NCBI GenBank assembly: GCA_026708185.1
Contig: JAPOVK010000051.1
Coordinates: 109,282-173,281 of the forward strand
Reading direction: 5' to 3'
Source: Gammaproteobacteria bacterium
GTDB lineage: Bacteria > Pseudomonadota > Gammaproteobacteria > Pseudomonadales > Azotimanducaceae
DNA: 64,000 nucleotides
Shown here: positions 36,197 through 45,970 of the stretch, piece after piece
Position numbering within the stretch: position 1 is the first letter of the stretch
Layout: each line of letters begins with the position of its first letter
The notes under the pieces: generated by a model
Databases searched by the model: none
Seen by the model: only the letters and a program-made list of their open reading frames with translations
What the model was told of the DNA's origin: nothing
Made by a program: the position numbers and the translations under genes

Positions 36197-37084
36197 ATGC
36201 CCTCACCGGATTTCTGGCCGTCGGCGCCCAACCTACGGCGTGACGACATTGCCGTGGACTTCCGCGGCAAGGCTTACCTCGGCCACCTGGTCGCGCCACC
36301 CGAGGAGGTCGGGCCACGCCCGCTTGTGCTCGTCATCCACAACTACCAAGGGCTCAAGTTCTTCGATGTCGACGTTGCCGAGTACCTGGCCCGGGTCGGC
36401 TACGTCGGTCTTGCCATCGACGTCTACGGCGACACCGTGCCGCCGGCTGAGCGCGTCTTCCCGGACGATCCAAACCGCGTGCACGACTTCCAGAAGAAAT
36501 GCTTCGAAGGCCTGGTTGCCATGGATCACGACCACGAACTGTTCCGAGCGCTGCTCGGCGAGTGGCTTGAAGCCGGGTTCGCGCATCCCGCGGTGGACGA
36601 GTCAACGCCGGCCGGCGCCATCGGCTACTGCTTCGGCGGCATGGCGGTGATCGAGTGCGTGCGCGGCGGCTTGAACGTGGGCGGCGTGGTGTCCTTCCAC
36701 GGGCTGCTGCAGACCGGCGAGGACCCCAATCCGGCGCGCTACGGCGTCGAGCGTCCGCCGCTCAAGCCGCATCCCGCTCGCTACAACACCGACGCCGTGA
36801 TCCTGATCGAGAACGGCGCCGACGACGCCCTCGTGCCCGATTCCAGCAAGCAGCGGTTCTTCGACGAAATGGACGCCGCCGGCGTCAGTTGGGTCTTCCA
36901 CCACCATGCCAAGACGCCGCATGGCTTCGCCTTGCCGCCGACGCTCGGGCCGCCGGGGCGGCTGCACGAGGCGACTGACCGCCGTTCGACGATGGGCATG
37001 CTCGCCCTCTTCCGGGAGATCTTCCCCGGCGTGCCCCAGAACCCCGTGGCGCGGAACGCGGCAGGCACGCTCATCCCGGTGTAG
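36197..37084 (+). CDS. Dienelactone hydrolase family protein
   Basis: This 295-aa alpha/beta hydrolase carries the family triad: nucleophilic Cys in GYCFGGMAV (about residue 142), Asp in ENGADDALVP and His in TPHGFALP. I place the start at ATG 36197 (MPSPDFWPSAPN), which avoids overlap with the SDR gene. The family opens enol lactones from chlorocatechol degradation, but many members have other ester substrates. It probably shares a transcript with the upstream SDR. Confidence 0.9.
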   Translation: MPSPDFWPSAPNLRRDDIAVDFRGKAYLGHLVAPPEEVGPRPLVLVIHNYQGLKFFDVDVAEYLARVGYVGLAIDVYGDTVPPAERVFPDDPNRVHDFQKKCFEGLVAMDHDHELFRALLGEWLEAGFAHPAVDESTPAGAIGYCFGGMAVIECVRGGLNVGGVVSFHGLLQTGEDPNPARYGVERPPLKPHPARYNTDAVILIENGADDALVPDSSKQRFFDEMDAAGVSWVFHHHAKTPHGFALPPTLGPPGRLHEATDRRSTMGMLALFREIFPGVPQNPVARNAAGTLIPV

Positions 37085-37099
37085 AGGCGGCGACCTCAG

Positions 37100-37654
37100 T
37101 CAGTTCACCCGGCTGTCGGCGTCGACACCCAGTTCAATCACGGACAGCCGGCTGTCGTCGGTTCCTATCCGGGTGACCGAACCGTTCGCCGGCCGGAACG
37201 TGATCAAGGCCTCGGCGCCGTTTGCCGCACCGACCACGACATTGAGGACGATGAAGTGGCAGAACACCACGACGTCGGTCTCAAAGCCGTGGACGCACTC
37301 GATGATGTCCCGTCGCCAGCCGAGGACCTCATCTGGCAAGTCCATCCAACGCCCCGCCATCGCGCCGGCAAGCCACTGCGCCCGCTGGCGAAGATCGTCC
37401 GTCGGCGACGGGATCTCCGCCACCCGCGACTCGATCGTCACGTCCGCGCCCCATCGCGCCGCCAGCGGCGCCGCGGTCTCAAGCGCACGGGCCAGCGGAC
37501 TCGAATAGACCGGCACCGGCGCGCCGATCGCACCGACGAGAGTGTCCGCCGCGCGCTCGGCCTGCTGGCGACCGACCTCGTCCAGCCCGGGATCGGCATG
37601 CTCACCGAAACCCGCCGCCGCGCGGCCGTGGCGAACCATGTAGATCGTGGGCAT
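37100..37654 (-). CDS. Histidine phosphatase (phosphoglycerate mutase-like)
   Basis: This 184-aa protein starts at ATG 37654 with the family N-terminus MPTIYMVRHGRAAAG, whose RHG provides the phosphohistidine. Further active-site elements are YSSPLARALETA and the second histidine in VVVFCHFIVLN. The length fits SixA/CobC-like small histidine phosphatases. The substrate is unknown. It is divergent from the GYD gene, with paired hairpins between them. Confidence 0.88.
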   Translation of the reverse strand: MPTIYMVRHGRAAAGFGEHADPGLDEVGRQQAERAADTLVGAIGAPVPVYSSPLARALETAAPLAARWGADVTIESRVAEIPSPTDDLRQRAQWLAGAMAGRWMDLPDEVLGWRRDIIECVHGFETDVVVFCHFIVLNVVVGAANGAEALITFRPANGSVTRIGTDDSRLSVIELGVDADSRVN

Positions 37655-37725
37655 ATGTGCGATCTCCAATAGCGATGTGAACGATTTTGCGTCCCCCGGC
37701 ACTTAGGCGCGAGAACGCGAAGCAT

Positions 37726-37772
37726 CGAACCGCCTGCGGTTCGCCTCAATCGAATCGCCGCTAGGCGATTCG
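37726..37772. repeat. Two tandem perfect hairpins in a divergent intergenic region
   Basis: CGAACCGC-CT-GCGGTTCG (37726-37743) and CGAATCGCC-GCTA-GGCGATTCG (37751-37772) are perfect inverted repeats of 8 and 9 bp, 7 bp apart and related in sequence (CGAAnCGC core). They lie between the phosphatase start (37654, minus) and the GYD gene (37833, plus). They may be operators, a transcript-stabilising structure or a REP-like pair. Confidence 0.6.
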
Positions 37773-37832
37773 CCTTGACCGCGCGACTCGCCGCAACTGA
37801 TGATCGGGCTCCCTTACGGGAGGAACAGCATC

Positions 37833-38153
37833 ATGGCCAAGTACCTGATCCGCGCGAACTATACGCGCTCCGGCCTGACGGGCCTTCTCAAGGAAGGCGG
37901 CACCGGCCGGCGGCGGGCGCTCGGGGAGACGATCGAAGGGATGGGTGGCTCGCTCGAAGCGTTCTACTACGCTTTCGGGGACTGCGACCTCTACCTGATC
38001 GCGGATCTGCCCGACGAGGCGACCGCCGCCGCGGTGTCCTTGAACATCGGCGCCGCCGGTGCCCTCGATGTCTCGATGACGGTCCTCGTCAGCCCCGAGA
38101 CGGTGGACGAGGCCGTCGCGAAGGCCGTGCCGTACCGATTGCCCGGCGCTTAA
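37833..38153 (+). CDS. GYD-domain protein
   Basis: This 106-aa protein of the GYD family (ferredoxin-like fold) starts at ATG 37833 after GGGAGGAAC. Family residues are MAKYLIRANYTRSGLTGL, the AFGDCDLYLIADLPDEATAA segment corresponding to the G-Y-D signature, and the closing TVLVSPETVDEAV. The biochemical role of GYD proteins is not established. A hairpin follows the stop codon. Confidence 0.87.
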   Translation: MAKYLIRANYTRSGLTGLLKEGGTGRRRALGETIEGMGGSLEAFYYAFGDCDLYLIADLPDEATAAAVSLNIGAAGALDVSMTVLVSPETVDEAVAKAVPYRLPGA

Positions 38154-38174
38154 GAACAGTCCTGGTCAAACCCC

Positions 38175-38197
38175 GCCGCCGACACGCGTTCGGCGGC
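38175..38197 (+). terminator. Hairpin downstream of the GYD gene
   Basis: GCCGCCGA-CACGCGT-TCGGCGGC is a perfect 8-bp stem with a 7-base loop, 21 bp after the stop codon. No T-run follows, so it may be a weak or factor-assisted terminator. Confidence 0.4.
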
Positions 38198-38311
38198 AGT
38201 AAGTCATTGGCAGGGGCGCGATTTCCTAGTTAAATACCGCCCCTTCCGACGTACACAAAGCTCGCAAGGCGTATCCGGCCGAAGCGAGCCGACTCAAGGT
38301 GCTTGACCCCC

Positions 38312-39310
38312 ATGAATGTCCACGATTCGTCGCTCTCGCCCGACATGGTGCCTGACACCACCGTCAGCGTCCGGGAGCAATTCGGCATCGATCAGGACCT
38401 GACCGTCCCCGCGTTCAGCCACCACAACGATCACGTGCCGGACATCGACGACGACTACCGGTTCGACCCGGACACCACGCTGGCCATCCTCGCGGGCTTC
38501 GCGCACAACCGCCGGGTGATGATCCAGGGCTACCACGGCACCGGCAAGTCCACGCACATCGAACAGGTCGCCGCGCGCCTCAACTGGCCGTGCATCCGGG
38601 TCAACCTCGACAGCCACATCAGTCGCATAGACCTCGTCGGCAAGGACGCCATCGTGATCGAGGACGGCCAGCAGATCACCACGTTCAAGGAGGGGATCCT
38701 GCCTTGGGCGTTGCAGCACCCGACCGCGCTCGTCTTCGACGAATACGACGCCGGACGGCCGGACGTGATGTTCGTGATCCAGCGGGTGCTCGAAGTCGAG
38801 GGCAAGCTCACCCTCTTGGACCAGAACCGCATCGTGCGTCCGCACCCGGCGTTCCGGCTGTTCTCCACCACCAATACCGTGGGCTTGGGCGACACCACCG
38901 GCCTCTACCACGGCACCCAGCAGATCAACCAAGGCCAGATGGACCGCTGGAACATCGTCACGACGTTAAACTACCTGCCCCACGACATGGAGGTCGACAT
39001 CGTCTTCGGCAAAGCCAAGGCCTGGCAGGACACCGACGACGGCCGGCGCACCATCTCCAACATGGTCGCCGTCGCCGATTTGACCCGCAAGGGCTTCGTC
39101 AACGGGGACATCTCCGTGGTCATGTCGCCACGGACCGTGCTGACCTGGGCGGAGAACGCCGACATCTTCCACGATGTCGGCTTCGGCTTCCGGGTCTCGT
39201 TCCTGAACAAGTGCGACGAACTCGAGCGCCCGATCGTGGCCGAGTACTACCAGCGTTGCATGGGCGACGATCTCGGCGACGCCACGCGTGGAATCACGCT
39301 GAAGACTTAA
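38312..39310 (+). CDS. cobS: Cobaltochelatase subunit CobS-like AAA+ protein
   Basis: This 332-aa AAA+ ATPase has Walker [10 protein letters not shown] at residues 73-81 and Walker [10 protein letters not shown] around 142, with [20 protein letters not shown] and [20 protein letters not shown] as strong CobS signatures. CobS and CobT power cobalt insertion by CobN in aerobic B12 synthesis. The ATG at 38312 is preferred to an upstream TTG. cobT follows after 10 bp. No cobN or other B12 gene is in the window and I saw no B12 riboswitch upstream, so the metal and target remain inferred. Confidence 0.9.
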   Translation: MNVHDSSLSPDMVPDTTVSVREQFGIDQDLTVPAFSHHNDHVPDIDDDYRFDPDTTLAILAGFAHNRRVMIQGYHGTGKSTHIEQVAARLNWPCIRVNLDSHISRIDLVGKDAIVIEDGQQITTFKEGILPWALQHPTALVFDEYDAGRPDVMFVIQRVLEVEGKLTLLDQNRIVRPHPAFRLFSTTNTVGLGDTTGLYHGTQQINQGQMDRWNIVTTLNYLPHDMEVDIVFGKAKAWQDTDDGRRTISNMVAVADLTRKGFVNGDISVVMSPRTVLTWAENADIFHDVGFGFRVSFLNKCDELERPIVAEYYQRCMGDDLGDATRGITLKT

Positions 39311-39320
39311 GGCCGTCGGT

Positions 39321-41168
39321 GTGACTGAGATCGACGCCAAGCGAGGCCAGGAGGCCCAGCGGCAAGCGCTCGAGGAGTCGCTGGAGACCTACAAGCGCGC
39401 CACCACCGCGACCTTGCGCGCCTTGGCGGAAAACGAGGAACTCGAGGTCACCTACGGCAAGGGCGCCGCCGGCCTGCGGGGGCAGAGCATCCACGTGCCC
39501 CTGCCCAATGCCGGCTGCAGCGAGAACGAACTGAACGCCGTGCGCGGCATCGGCGACGAATTCGCGCTCAAGATGCGCTACCACGACGACACCGTGCATC
39601 GTCAGACCACGCCCCGGGCCGGCCCGGCGCAGGAGATGTTCGATTGGGTGGAGGACGCCCGGGTCGCATCCATCGGCTCGCTGCGCATGGAAGGCGTCGC
39701 GAGGAACCTCGACGCCTCGCTCGAGGCGGTGTGCAAGCAGGCCGCCTTCGACACCGTGACCGCCGAGACCGAAGCACCGCTGTCGGTGGCCGTCGGTCTG
39801 ATTGTCCGCCAGCGCCTGACGGGTCGTGAATTGCCGCCTTCCGCGGAGAACGTCGTGCGCTTCTGGCGCGACTACGTCGAGGAACGCGCCGGCGAGCACA
39901 TCGAGTCCCTGGCCAACTACGTGCACGACCAGGGCGAATTCGCGGGGCGCTGCCGGGAAATCCTCGCCGATCTCGGGTTCGCCGCCGACCTCGACGACCC
40001 GGACATGCAGGACAGCGACCAGGAGATCGAGTCCGTCGAGGACGGCGCGGAACCGGATGCGGAGTTCGCGCCGGAGGATGTCGCGCTCGACGAGGACTCC
40101 CTCGGCGACGAGGAGGGCGACGGCGAGGCCACCGTGGTCGAGATGGACGCCGACTTCGACCTCTCCGAACTCGGCGCGGAGAGCGAGCCGGAGGAAGCGC
40201 CCAACTTCATGCCGGACGACAGCGGGCGCATCCGCGTGGACCATCACTACGGCGCCTTCACCCACGAATTCGACGAGGTCGTGAAGGCCGAAGACCTGTG
40301 CGACGCCGACGAACTGGTGCGCTTGCGCCAAATGCTCGATCAGCAACTGGTGTCGCTGCAGCACGCCACGTCGAAGCTCGCCAACCGCCTGCAGCGCCGC
40401 CTGCTGGCCAAGCAGAACCGATCCTGGGAGTTCGATCTCGACGAGGGCATCCTCGACACCTCGCGACTGCCGCAGGTGGTCATCGACCCGATGAACCCGC
40501 TCGCGTTCAAGCAGGAGAAGGACACGGAGTTCCGCGACACGGTGGTGTCCATGCTCATCGACAGCTCCGGGTCGATGCGGGGCCGTTCGATCACCATCGC
40601 CGCCGTGTGCGGCGACATCCTCGGCCGCACCCTGGAGCGCTGTTCGGTGCGCGTGGAGATCCTCGGCTTCACGACCCGCGCCTGGCGTGGCGGGCAGTCG
40701 CGCGAGGAGTGGATCAACGCCGGCAAGCCGCCGAGCCCGGGTAGGCTGAACGACCTGCGCCACATCATCTACAAGTCGGCGGACGACCCGTGGCGGGCGA
40801 CCCGTCGCAACCTCGGTCTCATGATGCGCGAGGAACTCCTGAAGGAGAATATCGACGGCGAAGCGTTGATCTGGGCGCACAACCGCCTGGTGGTCCGCCA
40901 CGAAGCACGCAAGGTGCTCATGGTCATCTCCGACGGTCTGCCCGTGGACAACTCCACGCTGCTCGTCAACCCCAGCAGCTACCTCGAACAGCATCTGAAG
41001 TACGCCATAGAGACGATCGAGGACCACTCGCCGGTCGAATTGATCGCCATCGGCATCGGCCATGACGTCACGCACCACTACCGGCGCGCCGTCACCATCA
41101 CCGATGCCGAGCAACTCGGCGGCGCCATGACGGAACAGCTCGCAGCGCTGTTCGAGACGGAGACTTGA
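39321..41168 (+). CDS. cobT: Cobaltochelatase subunit CobT-like protein with VWA domain
   Basis: This 615-aa protein starts at GTG 39321. It has the CobT N-terminal region, a strongly acidic linker (about residues 225-300) and a C-terminal von Willebrand A domain whose MIDAS motif D414-S-S-G-S lies in [15 protein letters not shown]. The distal [15 protein letters not shown] completes the metal site. It acts with CobS as the ATP-driven chaperone of cobaltochelatase. It overlaps the next gene by 4 bp (TTGA). Confidence 0.9.
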   Translation: MTEIDAKRGQEAQRQALEESLETYKRATTATLRALAENEELEVTYGKGAAGLRGQSIHVPLPNAGCSENELNAVRGIGDEFALKMRYHDDTVHRQTTPRAGPAQEMFDWVEDARVASIGSLRMEGVARNLDASLEAVCKQAAFDTVTAETEAPLSVAVGLIVRQRLTGRELPPSAENVVRFWRDYVEERAGEHIESLANYVHDQGEFAGRCREILADLGFAADLDDPDMQDSDQEIESVEDGAEPDAEFAPEDVALDEDSLGDEEGDGEATVVEMDADFDLSELGAESEPEEAPNFMPDDSGRIRVDHHYGAFTHEFDEVVKAEDLCDADELVRLRQMLDQQLVSLQHATSKLANRLQRRLLAKQNRSWEFDLDEGILDTSRLPQVVIDPMNPLAFKQEKDTEFRDTVVSMLIDSSGSMRGRSITIAAVCGDILGRTLERCSVRVEILGFTTRAWRGGQSREEWINAGKPPSPGRLNDLRHIIYKSADDPWRATRRNLGLMMREELLKENIDGEALIWAHNRLVVRHEARKVLMVISDGLPVDNSTLLVNPSSYLEQHLKYAIETIEDHSPVELIAIGIGHDVTHHYRRAVTITDAEQLGGAMTEQLAALFETET

Positions 41169-41731
41169 GCGGCGGCACGGATCGACCCCAACCGCTCGGC
41201 AGCGTTGTCTGGATCAACGGCGCCTTCGGCGCGGGCAAATCCACCGTAGCCCAGCGGCTCGCCGCGGCCCTGCCCGATGCCGCGGTGTTCGATCCCGAAC
41301 CCCTGGCGCGGCTCATCCGCGATGCCATGCCCCCGTCAAGGCGCCCGAGCGACTACCAGGACTCCGCGCTGTGGCGGCATCTGACCGTGGAGGCGGTCGG
41401 CGGGCTTGCGGCCGGCAGCGGCGTCGTGATCGTCCCCATGACGCTGATCGACGAACGCTATTTCGCGGACACGGTCGGCGTCTTGCGCGCGTCGGGCGTC
41501 CACGTCCACCATTTCTCGCTCACGGCCAGCCCGGCGACGATCCGGCGCCGCCTACTGAAGCGCCAGGTCACGCGACTGATGGATCCCCGTTCCACGCTCT
41601 GGGCCCTCGACCGCATTGAGCGTTGCTGCGCGGCGCTCGCCGGGTCGACATTCCACGAGCAAGTCGACACGGACGCGTTGACCGTGACAGAAATCGTCGA
41701 CCGGATCCTCGAGCACACTGGCGGCTTTTGA
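41165..41731 (+). CDS. TmrB-like P-loop ATP-binding protein
   Basis: This 188-aa nucleotide-binding protein resembles Bacillus TmrB, which confers tunicamycin resistance: [19 protein letters not shown] (Walker A), [27 protein letters not shown] and [14 protein letters not shown], with [13 protein letters not shown] further on, follow TmrB closely. The start is a TTG overlapping the cobT stop codon. Translation coupling to CobST suggests it works with or alongside them, but the usual role of TmrB homologues outside Bacillus is unclear. Confidence 0.78.
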   Translation: MSGGTDRPQPLGSVVWINGAFGAGKSTVAQRLAAALPDAAVFDPEPLARLIRDAMPPSRRPSDYQDSALWRHLTVEAVGGLAAGSGVVIVPMTLIDERYFADTVGVLRASGVHVHHFSLTASPATIRRRLLKRQVTRLMDPRSTLWALDRIERCCAALAGSTFHEQVDTDALTVTEIVDRILEHTGGF

Positions 41732-41807
41732 CCGGGCCGCAGGCGATGACCGTGTTGCGGCCATCGGCTAGAGTTGCGCCGCCTCAACAGCCAAGGGCTC
41801 CCGATCG

Positions 41808-42746
41808 ATGTCTCGCGCCACCTTTGCCACTCTTGCGATCCTGATCTCGATCAACGCGGCTGCCGACGTGGTCCACTTCAAGAACGGCGATCGGCTGACC
41901 GGTGACCGCGTGGCGGCCGGGCCGGGTTTCGTCGCGATCAATGTCCAGGACCTTGGCGTCTTGGAGATTCCCGAGGCACGGATCGCGCGCGTTCAGACCA
42001 CGGCGGAGGCGGGGCAACCTCCTGAACCAACCCCCGCGGCCACTTCGGGAATCAGCGGGCTGATCGACGCCTGGGACGTGATTGCGGACCTTGCCGCGAC
42101 CACGGCCACCGGCAACACCGAGACGTCCGATCTCAACTTCGTGGCGAGCGCGACCCGCACCGGCGAGCACCTCGACCATGTTCTCGGCGCCGCCTGGCAC
42201 CGCGGCGAAGTAGCGGACGTCGCGACGTCCGAGCAGCTCTTGGCCAAGGACCAGCTCGACCTGAACTACGACCTGCGCTGGAAGTACAAGGAGTCGTGGT
42301 ATGCGGTGGCGAGCTTCGAGTACTTCCGCGATCCGATCAAAGACATCGACCGCCGCTACACCGGCGGCGCGGGTTTCGGACACACGTTCTGGACCTCAAC
42401 GCGCGGCACGCTGAGTACCGACGGAGGGGTGAGCCAAGTGTTCGAGAAGCTCGCATCCGTTGCCGAGGCATCCACATCGGAAAGCAACCCTGCTTTGCGC
42501 TGGAGCTTGAGCTATCAGCATTGGCTGGCACCCGAGCGCCTCGAACTGTTCCACAACAACCAAGTGCTGCACATCCTGGCATCCGACCGGGGTACGGTAT
42601 GGGACTCGGACACGGGTCTGCGGCTGCACGTCAACGGTCGCTGGCAAGCCGGCGTCCGCCTGGATCTGCAGCACGAGACGACGCCCGCGGCGGGGCGCGG
42701 CCGGACCGACCTGGCCTACGCGGTGTCCCTCGGCGTGAAGCTATAG
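41808..42746 (+). CDS. DUF481 outer-membrane protein (YdiY-like)
   Basis: This 312-aa secreted protein has a signal peptide (MSRATFATLAILISINAAA) followed by ADVVHFKNGDRLTGDRVA, the typical start of DUF481 proteins, and a C-terminal half of amphipathic beta strands ending in GVKL with a terminal Leu. Such proteins form salt-induced outer-membrane barrels (YdiY family). ATNTGNTET-like strands (TATTGNTETSDLNFVASATR) are characteristic. The function of the family is unknown. Confidence 0.83.
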   Translation: MSRATFATLAILISINAAADVVHFKNGDRLTGDRVAAGPGFVAINVQDLGVLEIPEARIARVQTTAEAGQPPEPTPAATSGISGLIDAWDVIADLAATTATGNTETSDLNFVASATRTGEHLDHVLGAAWHRGEVADVATSEQLLAKDQLDLNYDLRWKYKESWYAVASFEYFRDPIKDIDRRYTGGAGFGHTFWTSTRGTLSTDGGVSQVFEKLASVAEASTSESNPALRWSLSYQHWLAPERLELFHNNQVLHILASDRGTVWDSDTGLRLHVNGRWQAGVRLDLQHETTPAAGRGRTDLAYAVSLGVKL

Positions 42747-42761
42747 CCGCCTGGGGCGCGC

Positions 42762-43328
42762 TCAGCCTTTCGGTCGCTCCAAGGCGACAGGCGAGACATC
42801 CATTTCCTGGAGCGTTGCCAGAGTCCGCCGCATCTCGGCCCGACTCGCGAAGGGTCCGACCAGGACACGATGCCACGTGCCCCCGGCCGGGTCACGCGCC
42901 GACTCGATCTCGGCCGTCATGTTGGTTGCCAGGATCAGTCGAGCACGCATCGCATCGGCCTCGTTCCGGCCGCGAAAGGCAGCTGCCTGCAGCAGGTACT
43001 CCATTCCGGGGTCGGCTTCGCCGACCACCGGCGCCACCGAGTCCGAAGGGCGCTGCAAAGGCTCCACATTGGTCAGTACCCGTTCTCTCGGAAGCCGGTA
43101 CATGAACTCGAAATTGACCGTCGGCACCGTGGCGTCATCGGCGCTGGAATCCGCAAGCGGCATCTCGACCGAAGGCAGCTCGCGGGGGTAGTAGACGATG
43201 GCCAACGTGACGACCGCGCCAGCCAACGCGCCGTAGACGAACCCCGACAAGAACGGTCGACCGCCCGCGTCGGCACGTTGCCCGCCGGCCGGCTTCCTGC
43301 GCGGCGCCTTGGCCCGTGTCCTGGGCAT
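42762..43328 (-). CDS. SPOR-domain cell-division protein (FtsN-like)
   Basis: This 188-aa protein has a basic cytoplasmic N-terminus, one membrane helix (FVYGALAGAVVTLAIVYY, about residues 31-48), a linker and a C-terminal SPOR domain (YLLQAAAFRGRNEADAMRAR then WHRVLVGPFASRAEMRRTLA) that binds denuded peptidoglycan at septa. Its position downstream of priA and near rpmE matches ftsN in E. coli, apart from missing genes between, so an FtsN-like role is likely. FtsN itself is poorly conserved, so I leave the symbol empty. Confidence 0.83.
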   Translation of the reverse strand: MPRTRAKAPRRKPAGGQRADAGGRPFLSGFVYGALAGAVVTLAIVYYPRELPSVEMPLADSSADDATVPTVNFEFMYRLPRERVLTNVEPLQRPSDSVAPVVGEADPGMEYLLQAAAFRGRNEADAMRARLILATNMTAEIESARDPAGGTWHRVLVGPFASRAEMRRTLATLQEMDVSPVALERPKG

Positions 43329-43383
43329 GCCGTTACCTCGATCTCGCTAAAGACCATCGATCATACTCGTCGGCTTCTGCCGT

Positions 43384-45534
43384 TCAAAAAGTGTCGATCG
43401 GATCGAGATCGATCGACCAGCGCACGCCCGCCGCCTTGGGCTCGGCGGCCTCGAGCTGATCCAACGCGAAATGCAGATCGGCACGGCGGGAGGCCAAGAC
43501 CAGGGCTTGGCAACGGTGGTGGTCCGCGCGACGGGCGACCGGGGCCGGGGCCGGACCCAGCACTTCCACCGCGCCCGCCGGCAGCGTGCCGAGAATCTCC
43601 CCGAGCAGGCCCCAGGCCTTCGACTCGACCCTGCTTTCCGCGCGGATCATCGCGACCGCCGAGAACGGCGGCATGCGGGCGTCGGCCCTGACGCGGCGTT
43701 CGTTGGCTGCGAATCCGGCGTAGCCGGTGTTCGTGAGCGCCATGAGATTGGCATTGTCCGGGTTGAACGTCTGGATCCAGACCTCGCCGGGGCGTTCGGC
43801 ACGTCCGGCACGGCCCGCCACCTGCACGATGAGTTGCGCGGTCCGCTCCGGCGCACGGAAGTCTGCCGCCAGGAAGCCGGCATCCGAGTCGAGCACCGCC
43901 ACCAAGGTCACATTGGGCAGGTGGTGGCCCTTGGCGAGCATCTGGGTGCCGACCAGGATCGCGGGACGACCCTCCCGGATCGCCGCGAGGTCCGCCTCGA
44001 GACGGCGCACGCTGCGCGTGGTGTCGCGATCGATCCGGTAGCGCGGGACATCCGGATAGCGCTCGGCAAGTGCCTCTTCCGCACGCTGCGTGCCGGTACC
44101 GACGTGGACGAACGCGCTCGCTCCGCACGCCGGGCAGGTCCGCGGCGGCGCCCGACTATGCCCGCAGTGGTGGCAGCGCAGACGGTCCGGCCGACGATGC
44201 AGGGTGAGCTTGGCATCGCAGTGTTCGCAGGCGGCATACCAAGCGCAGGTCGAACACAGCAAGACCGGTGCGAAGCCGCGCCGGTTGATGAACACCAGCA
44301 CTTGGCCGCCCGCGTCGAGGTGGCGGTCGATCGCGCCGTGCAAAGCCTCGCTGAAGCCACGGTCGAGGCGCAGTCCGCGGACGTCGACGATCCGCATGGC
44401 TGGCATCGATGCACCCCCGGCGCGAGACGGCAGCACCGAGCGTGCGTAGCGGCCACGGCGAGCGTTTTCCAGCGACTCCAGCGACGGCGTCGCGCTGCCG
44501 AGCACGACGGGAATCTCAAGCATCTGGCCGCGCTTGACCGCGAGGTCCCTGGCGGAGTAGCGCAGGCCGTCGCCTTGCTTGAACGACCCGTCGTGTTCCT
44601 CGTCGACGACGATGAGCGCAAGGTTCTCGAACGGCGCCAGCACGGCCGAGCGTGTCCCGATCAACACCTTGTGGATACCTCGCGCGCACTTGAGCCAGAC
44701 GTCGAACCGCTGGGTGTCGGTGTTTCCCGAATGCAGCGTCGCCGCAGCGCCAAAGCAGGCTTTGAACCGCGCGGTCGTTTGCGGGGTCAAGGCGATCTCC
44801 GGCACCAACACCAGCGCCTGTCCCCCAGCGCGCAAGACCTCGGCGATGACCCGCAGGTAGACCTCGGTCTTGCCGCTACCTGTCACGCCATCGAGGAGAT
44901 GCGTGGTCGGCGTGCCGAGCGTCGCCGTGATCGTGCTGACCGCCGCAGCCTGCTCGGCGGTCAGATGGTGGGTCCACGTCTCCGGAACACCATACCGCGG
45001 CGCCAGCACCGCGCTGCGGGCGAGGCCCTTGTCTACGAGCGCGGCGAGGTGGGGTCGCGTGAGGGCTAGAGCGGCGAGTTCGGACTCGAAGATGCTCCCC
45101 AAGTTCCGCAAGCGCTCGAAAGCCTCTCGCTGACGAGGCGCGCGGGCCAGCTTTCCGGCCTCCTCCTGTCCGGTCCAGTGCCAGACCACTTCTTTCAACA
45201 AGGTGGCGGGCACACCGCGTCGCGCCTTCGCCGGTAGCAGCGTCGCGAACACGTCGCCGATGGGATGGTGGTAGTAGCGGGCGAGCCATCGCGCCAAGTC
45301 CGTCAGATCGGTCGGCAGGAGGGGCGTCTCGTCGAGCACGTCCTCGACTGCCTTCTCCGCCCGGTCGGAGACGCGCGAGTGGCCAGCCACGACGCCGACA
45401 ACGGTTACCGCACCGAAAGGCACCCGAACGCGAGCGCCCACCGGTGGCACGGCCATGGTGGTCGGGACGATGTAATCGAAGGTCGTCCGGAGCGGCCGCG
45501 GGACGGCGACTTCGACAACGGCGTTGGCATTCAC
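43384..45534 (-). CDS. priA: Primosomal replication protein PriA (3'-5' helicase)
   Basis: This 716-aa protein is the replication-restart helicase. It has the N-terminal 3'-DNA-binding domain ([14 protein letters not shown]), Walker [13 protein letters not shown] at about 214-225, the DEEH box [20 protein letters not shown] and the zinc-binding region with eight cysteines between about 428 and 473 ([21 protein letters not shown]). The length is normal. It is divergent from rpmE, an arrangement conserved in gammaproteobacteria. The SPOR protein gene lies 55 bp downstream. Confidence 0.96.
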   Translation of the reverse strand: MNANAVVEVAVPRPLRTTFDYIVPTTMAVPPVGARVRVPFGAVTVVGVVAGHSRVSDRAEKAVEDVLDETPLLPTDLTDLARWLARYYHHPIGDVFATLLPAKARRGVPATLLKEVVWHWTGQEEAGKLARAPRQREAFERLRNLGSIFESELAALALTRPHLAALVDKGLARSAVLAPRYGVPETWTHHLTAEQAAAVSTITATLGTPTTHLLDGVTGSGKTEVYLRVIAEVLRAGGQALVLVPEIALTPQTTARFKACFGAAATLHSGNTDTQRFDVWLKCARGIHKVLIGTRSAVLAPFENLALIVVDEEHDGSFKQGDGLRYSARDLAVKRGQMLEIPVVLGSATPSLESLENARRGRYARSVLPSRAGGASMPAMRIVDVRGLRLDRGFSEALHGAIDRHLDAGGQVLVFINRRGFAPVLLCSTCAWYAACEHCDAKLTLHRRPDRLRCHHCGHSRAPPRTCPACGASAFVHVGTGTQRAEEALAERYPDVPRYRIDRDTTRSVRRLEADLAAIREGRPAILVGTQMLAKGHHLPNVTLVAVLDSDAGFLAADFRAPERTAQLIVQVAGRAGRAERPGEVWIQTFNPDNANLMALTNTGYAGFAANERRVRADARMPPFSAVAMIRAESRVESKAWGLLGEILGTLPAGAVEVLGPAPAPVARRADHHRCQALVLASRRADLHFALDQLEAAEPKAAGVRWSIDLDPIDTF

Positions 45535-45588
45535 TTCGGGCGCGCTTGGGCGAGACGTCGCCGATTAGTCTGTCCGCTTACCCGCCTC

Positions 45589-45618
45589 TTGCGCAATCGC
45601 CCCTCGCCGCTCTACACT
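45589..45618 (+). promoter_or_regulatory. Probable sigma70 promoter of rpmE
   Basis: TTGCGC (45589-45594) and TACACT (45613-45618) are separated by 18 bp and lie 36 bp upstream of the L31 start. Both hexamers are near consensus for a GC-rich genome. Confidence 0.4.
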
Positions 45619-45653
45619 CGCGCGCCCGAAATCGCCCCTCAAGGCGCACGTCC

Positions 45654-45869
45654 GTGAAGCCAGACATTCATCCCGAATACACGAAGATCACTGCGCGATG
45701 CAGTTGCGGCAACGTGATCGAGACCCGGTCCACGCTCGGCCGCGACATTCACCTCGAAGTGTGCTCCGCATGCCACCCCTTCTATACGGGTACGCAGAAG
45801 ATCATGGACACCGGCGGCCGCGTGGAACGCTTCCGACGGCGCTTCGGCAACGTGTCCAGGAACGTCTGA
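45654..45869 (+). CDS. rpmE: 50S ribosomal protein L31
   Basis: This 71-aa protein starts at GTG 45654 (reading [12 protein letters not shown]). It is the zinc-containing form of L31: cysteines in ARCSCGN and in [11 protein letters not shown] form the C-x-C ... C-x2-C site. The frame is open further upstream, but only this start gives the family N-terminus. It is divergent from priA and is followed by a terminator-like hairpin. Confidence 0.95.
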   Translation: MKPDIHPEYTKITARCSCGNVIETRSTLGRDIHLEVCSACHPFYTGTQKIMDTGGRVERFRRRFGNVSRNV

Positions 45870-45873
45870 ACAG

Positions 45874-45890
45874 CCACGGATTCCGTGGTT
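45874..45890 (+). terminator. Terminator-like hairpin after rpmE
   Basis: CCACGG-ATT-CCGTGG followed by TTTCGG begins 4 bp after the rpmE stop codon. A short perfect stem with trailing T residues fits a modest intrinsic terminator. Confidence 0.5.
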
Positions 45891-45970
45891 TCGGTCAAGC
45901 GAACGAAATCACGTCGGCACCGTCTAAATCGGTGTTAGCCTTGGGTTGAAAAGCCTTCGAGGGTTGTCAT

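Noticed and set aside
37726..37772. Tandem hairpins as a tRNA or CRISPR fragment
   Set aside because: There is no cloverleaf, no anticodon arm, and only two non-identical units without spacers.
38154..38311. Possible B12 riboswitch upstream of cobS
   Set aside because: No B12-box-like conserved sequence is visible; only a hairpin after the GYD gene is seen.
45444..45653. N-terminal extension of the L31 frame
   Set aside because: It overlaps the priA start region and has no family similarity; L31 begins at GTG 45654.
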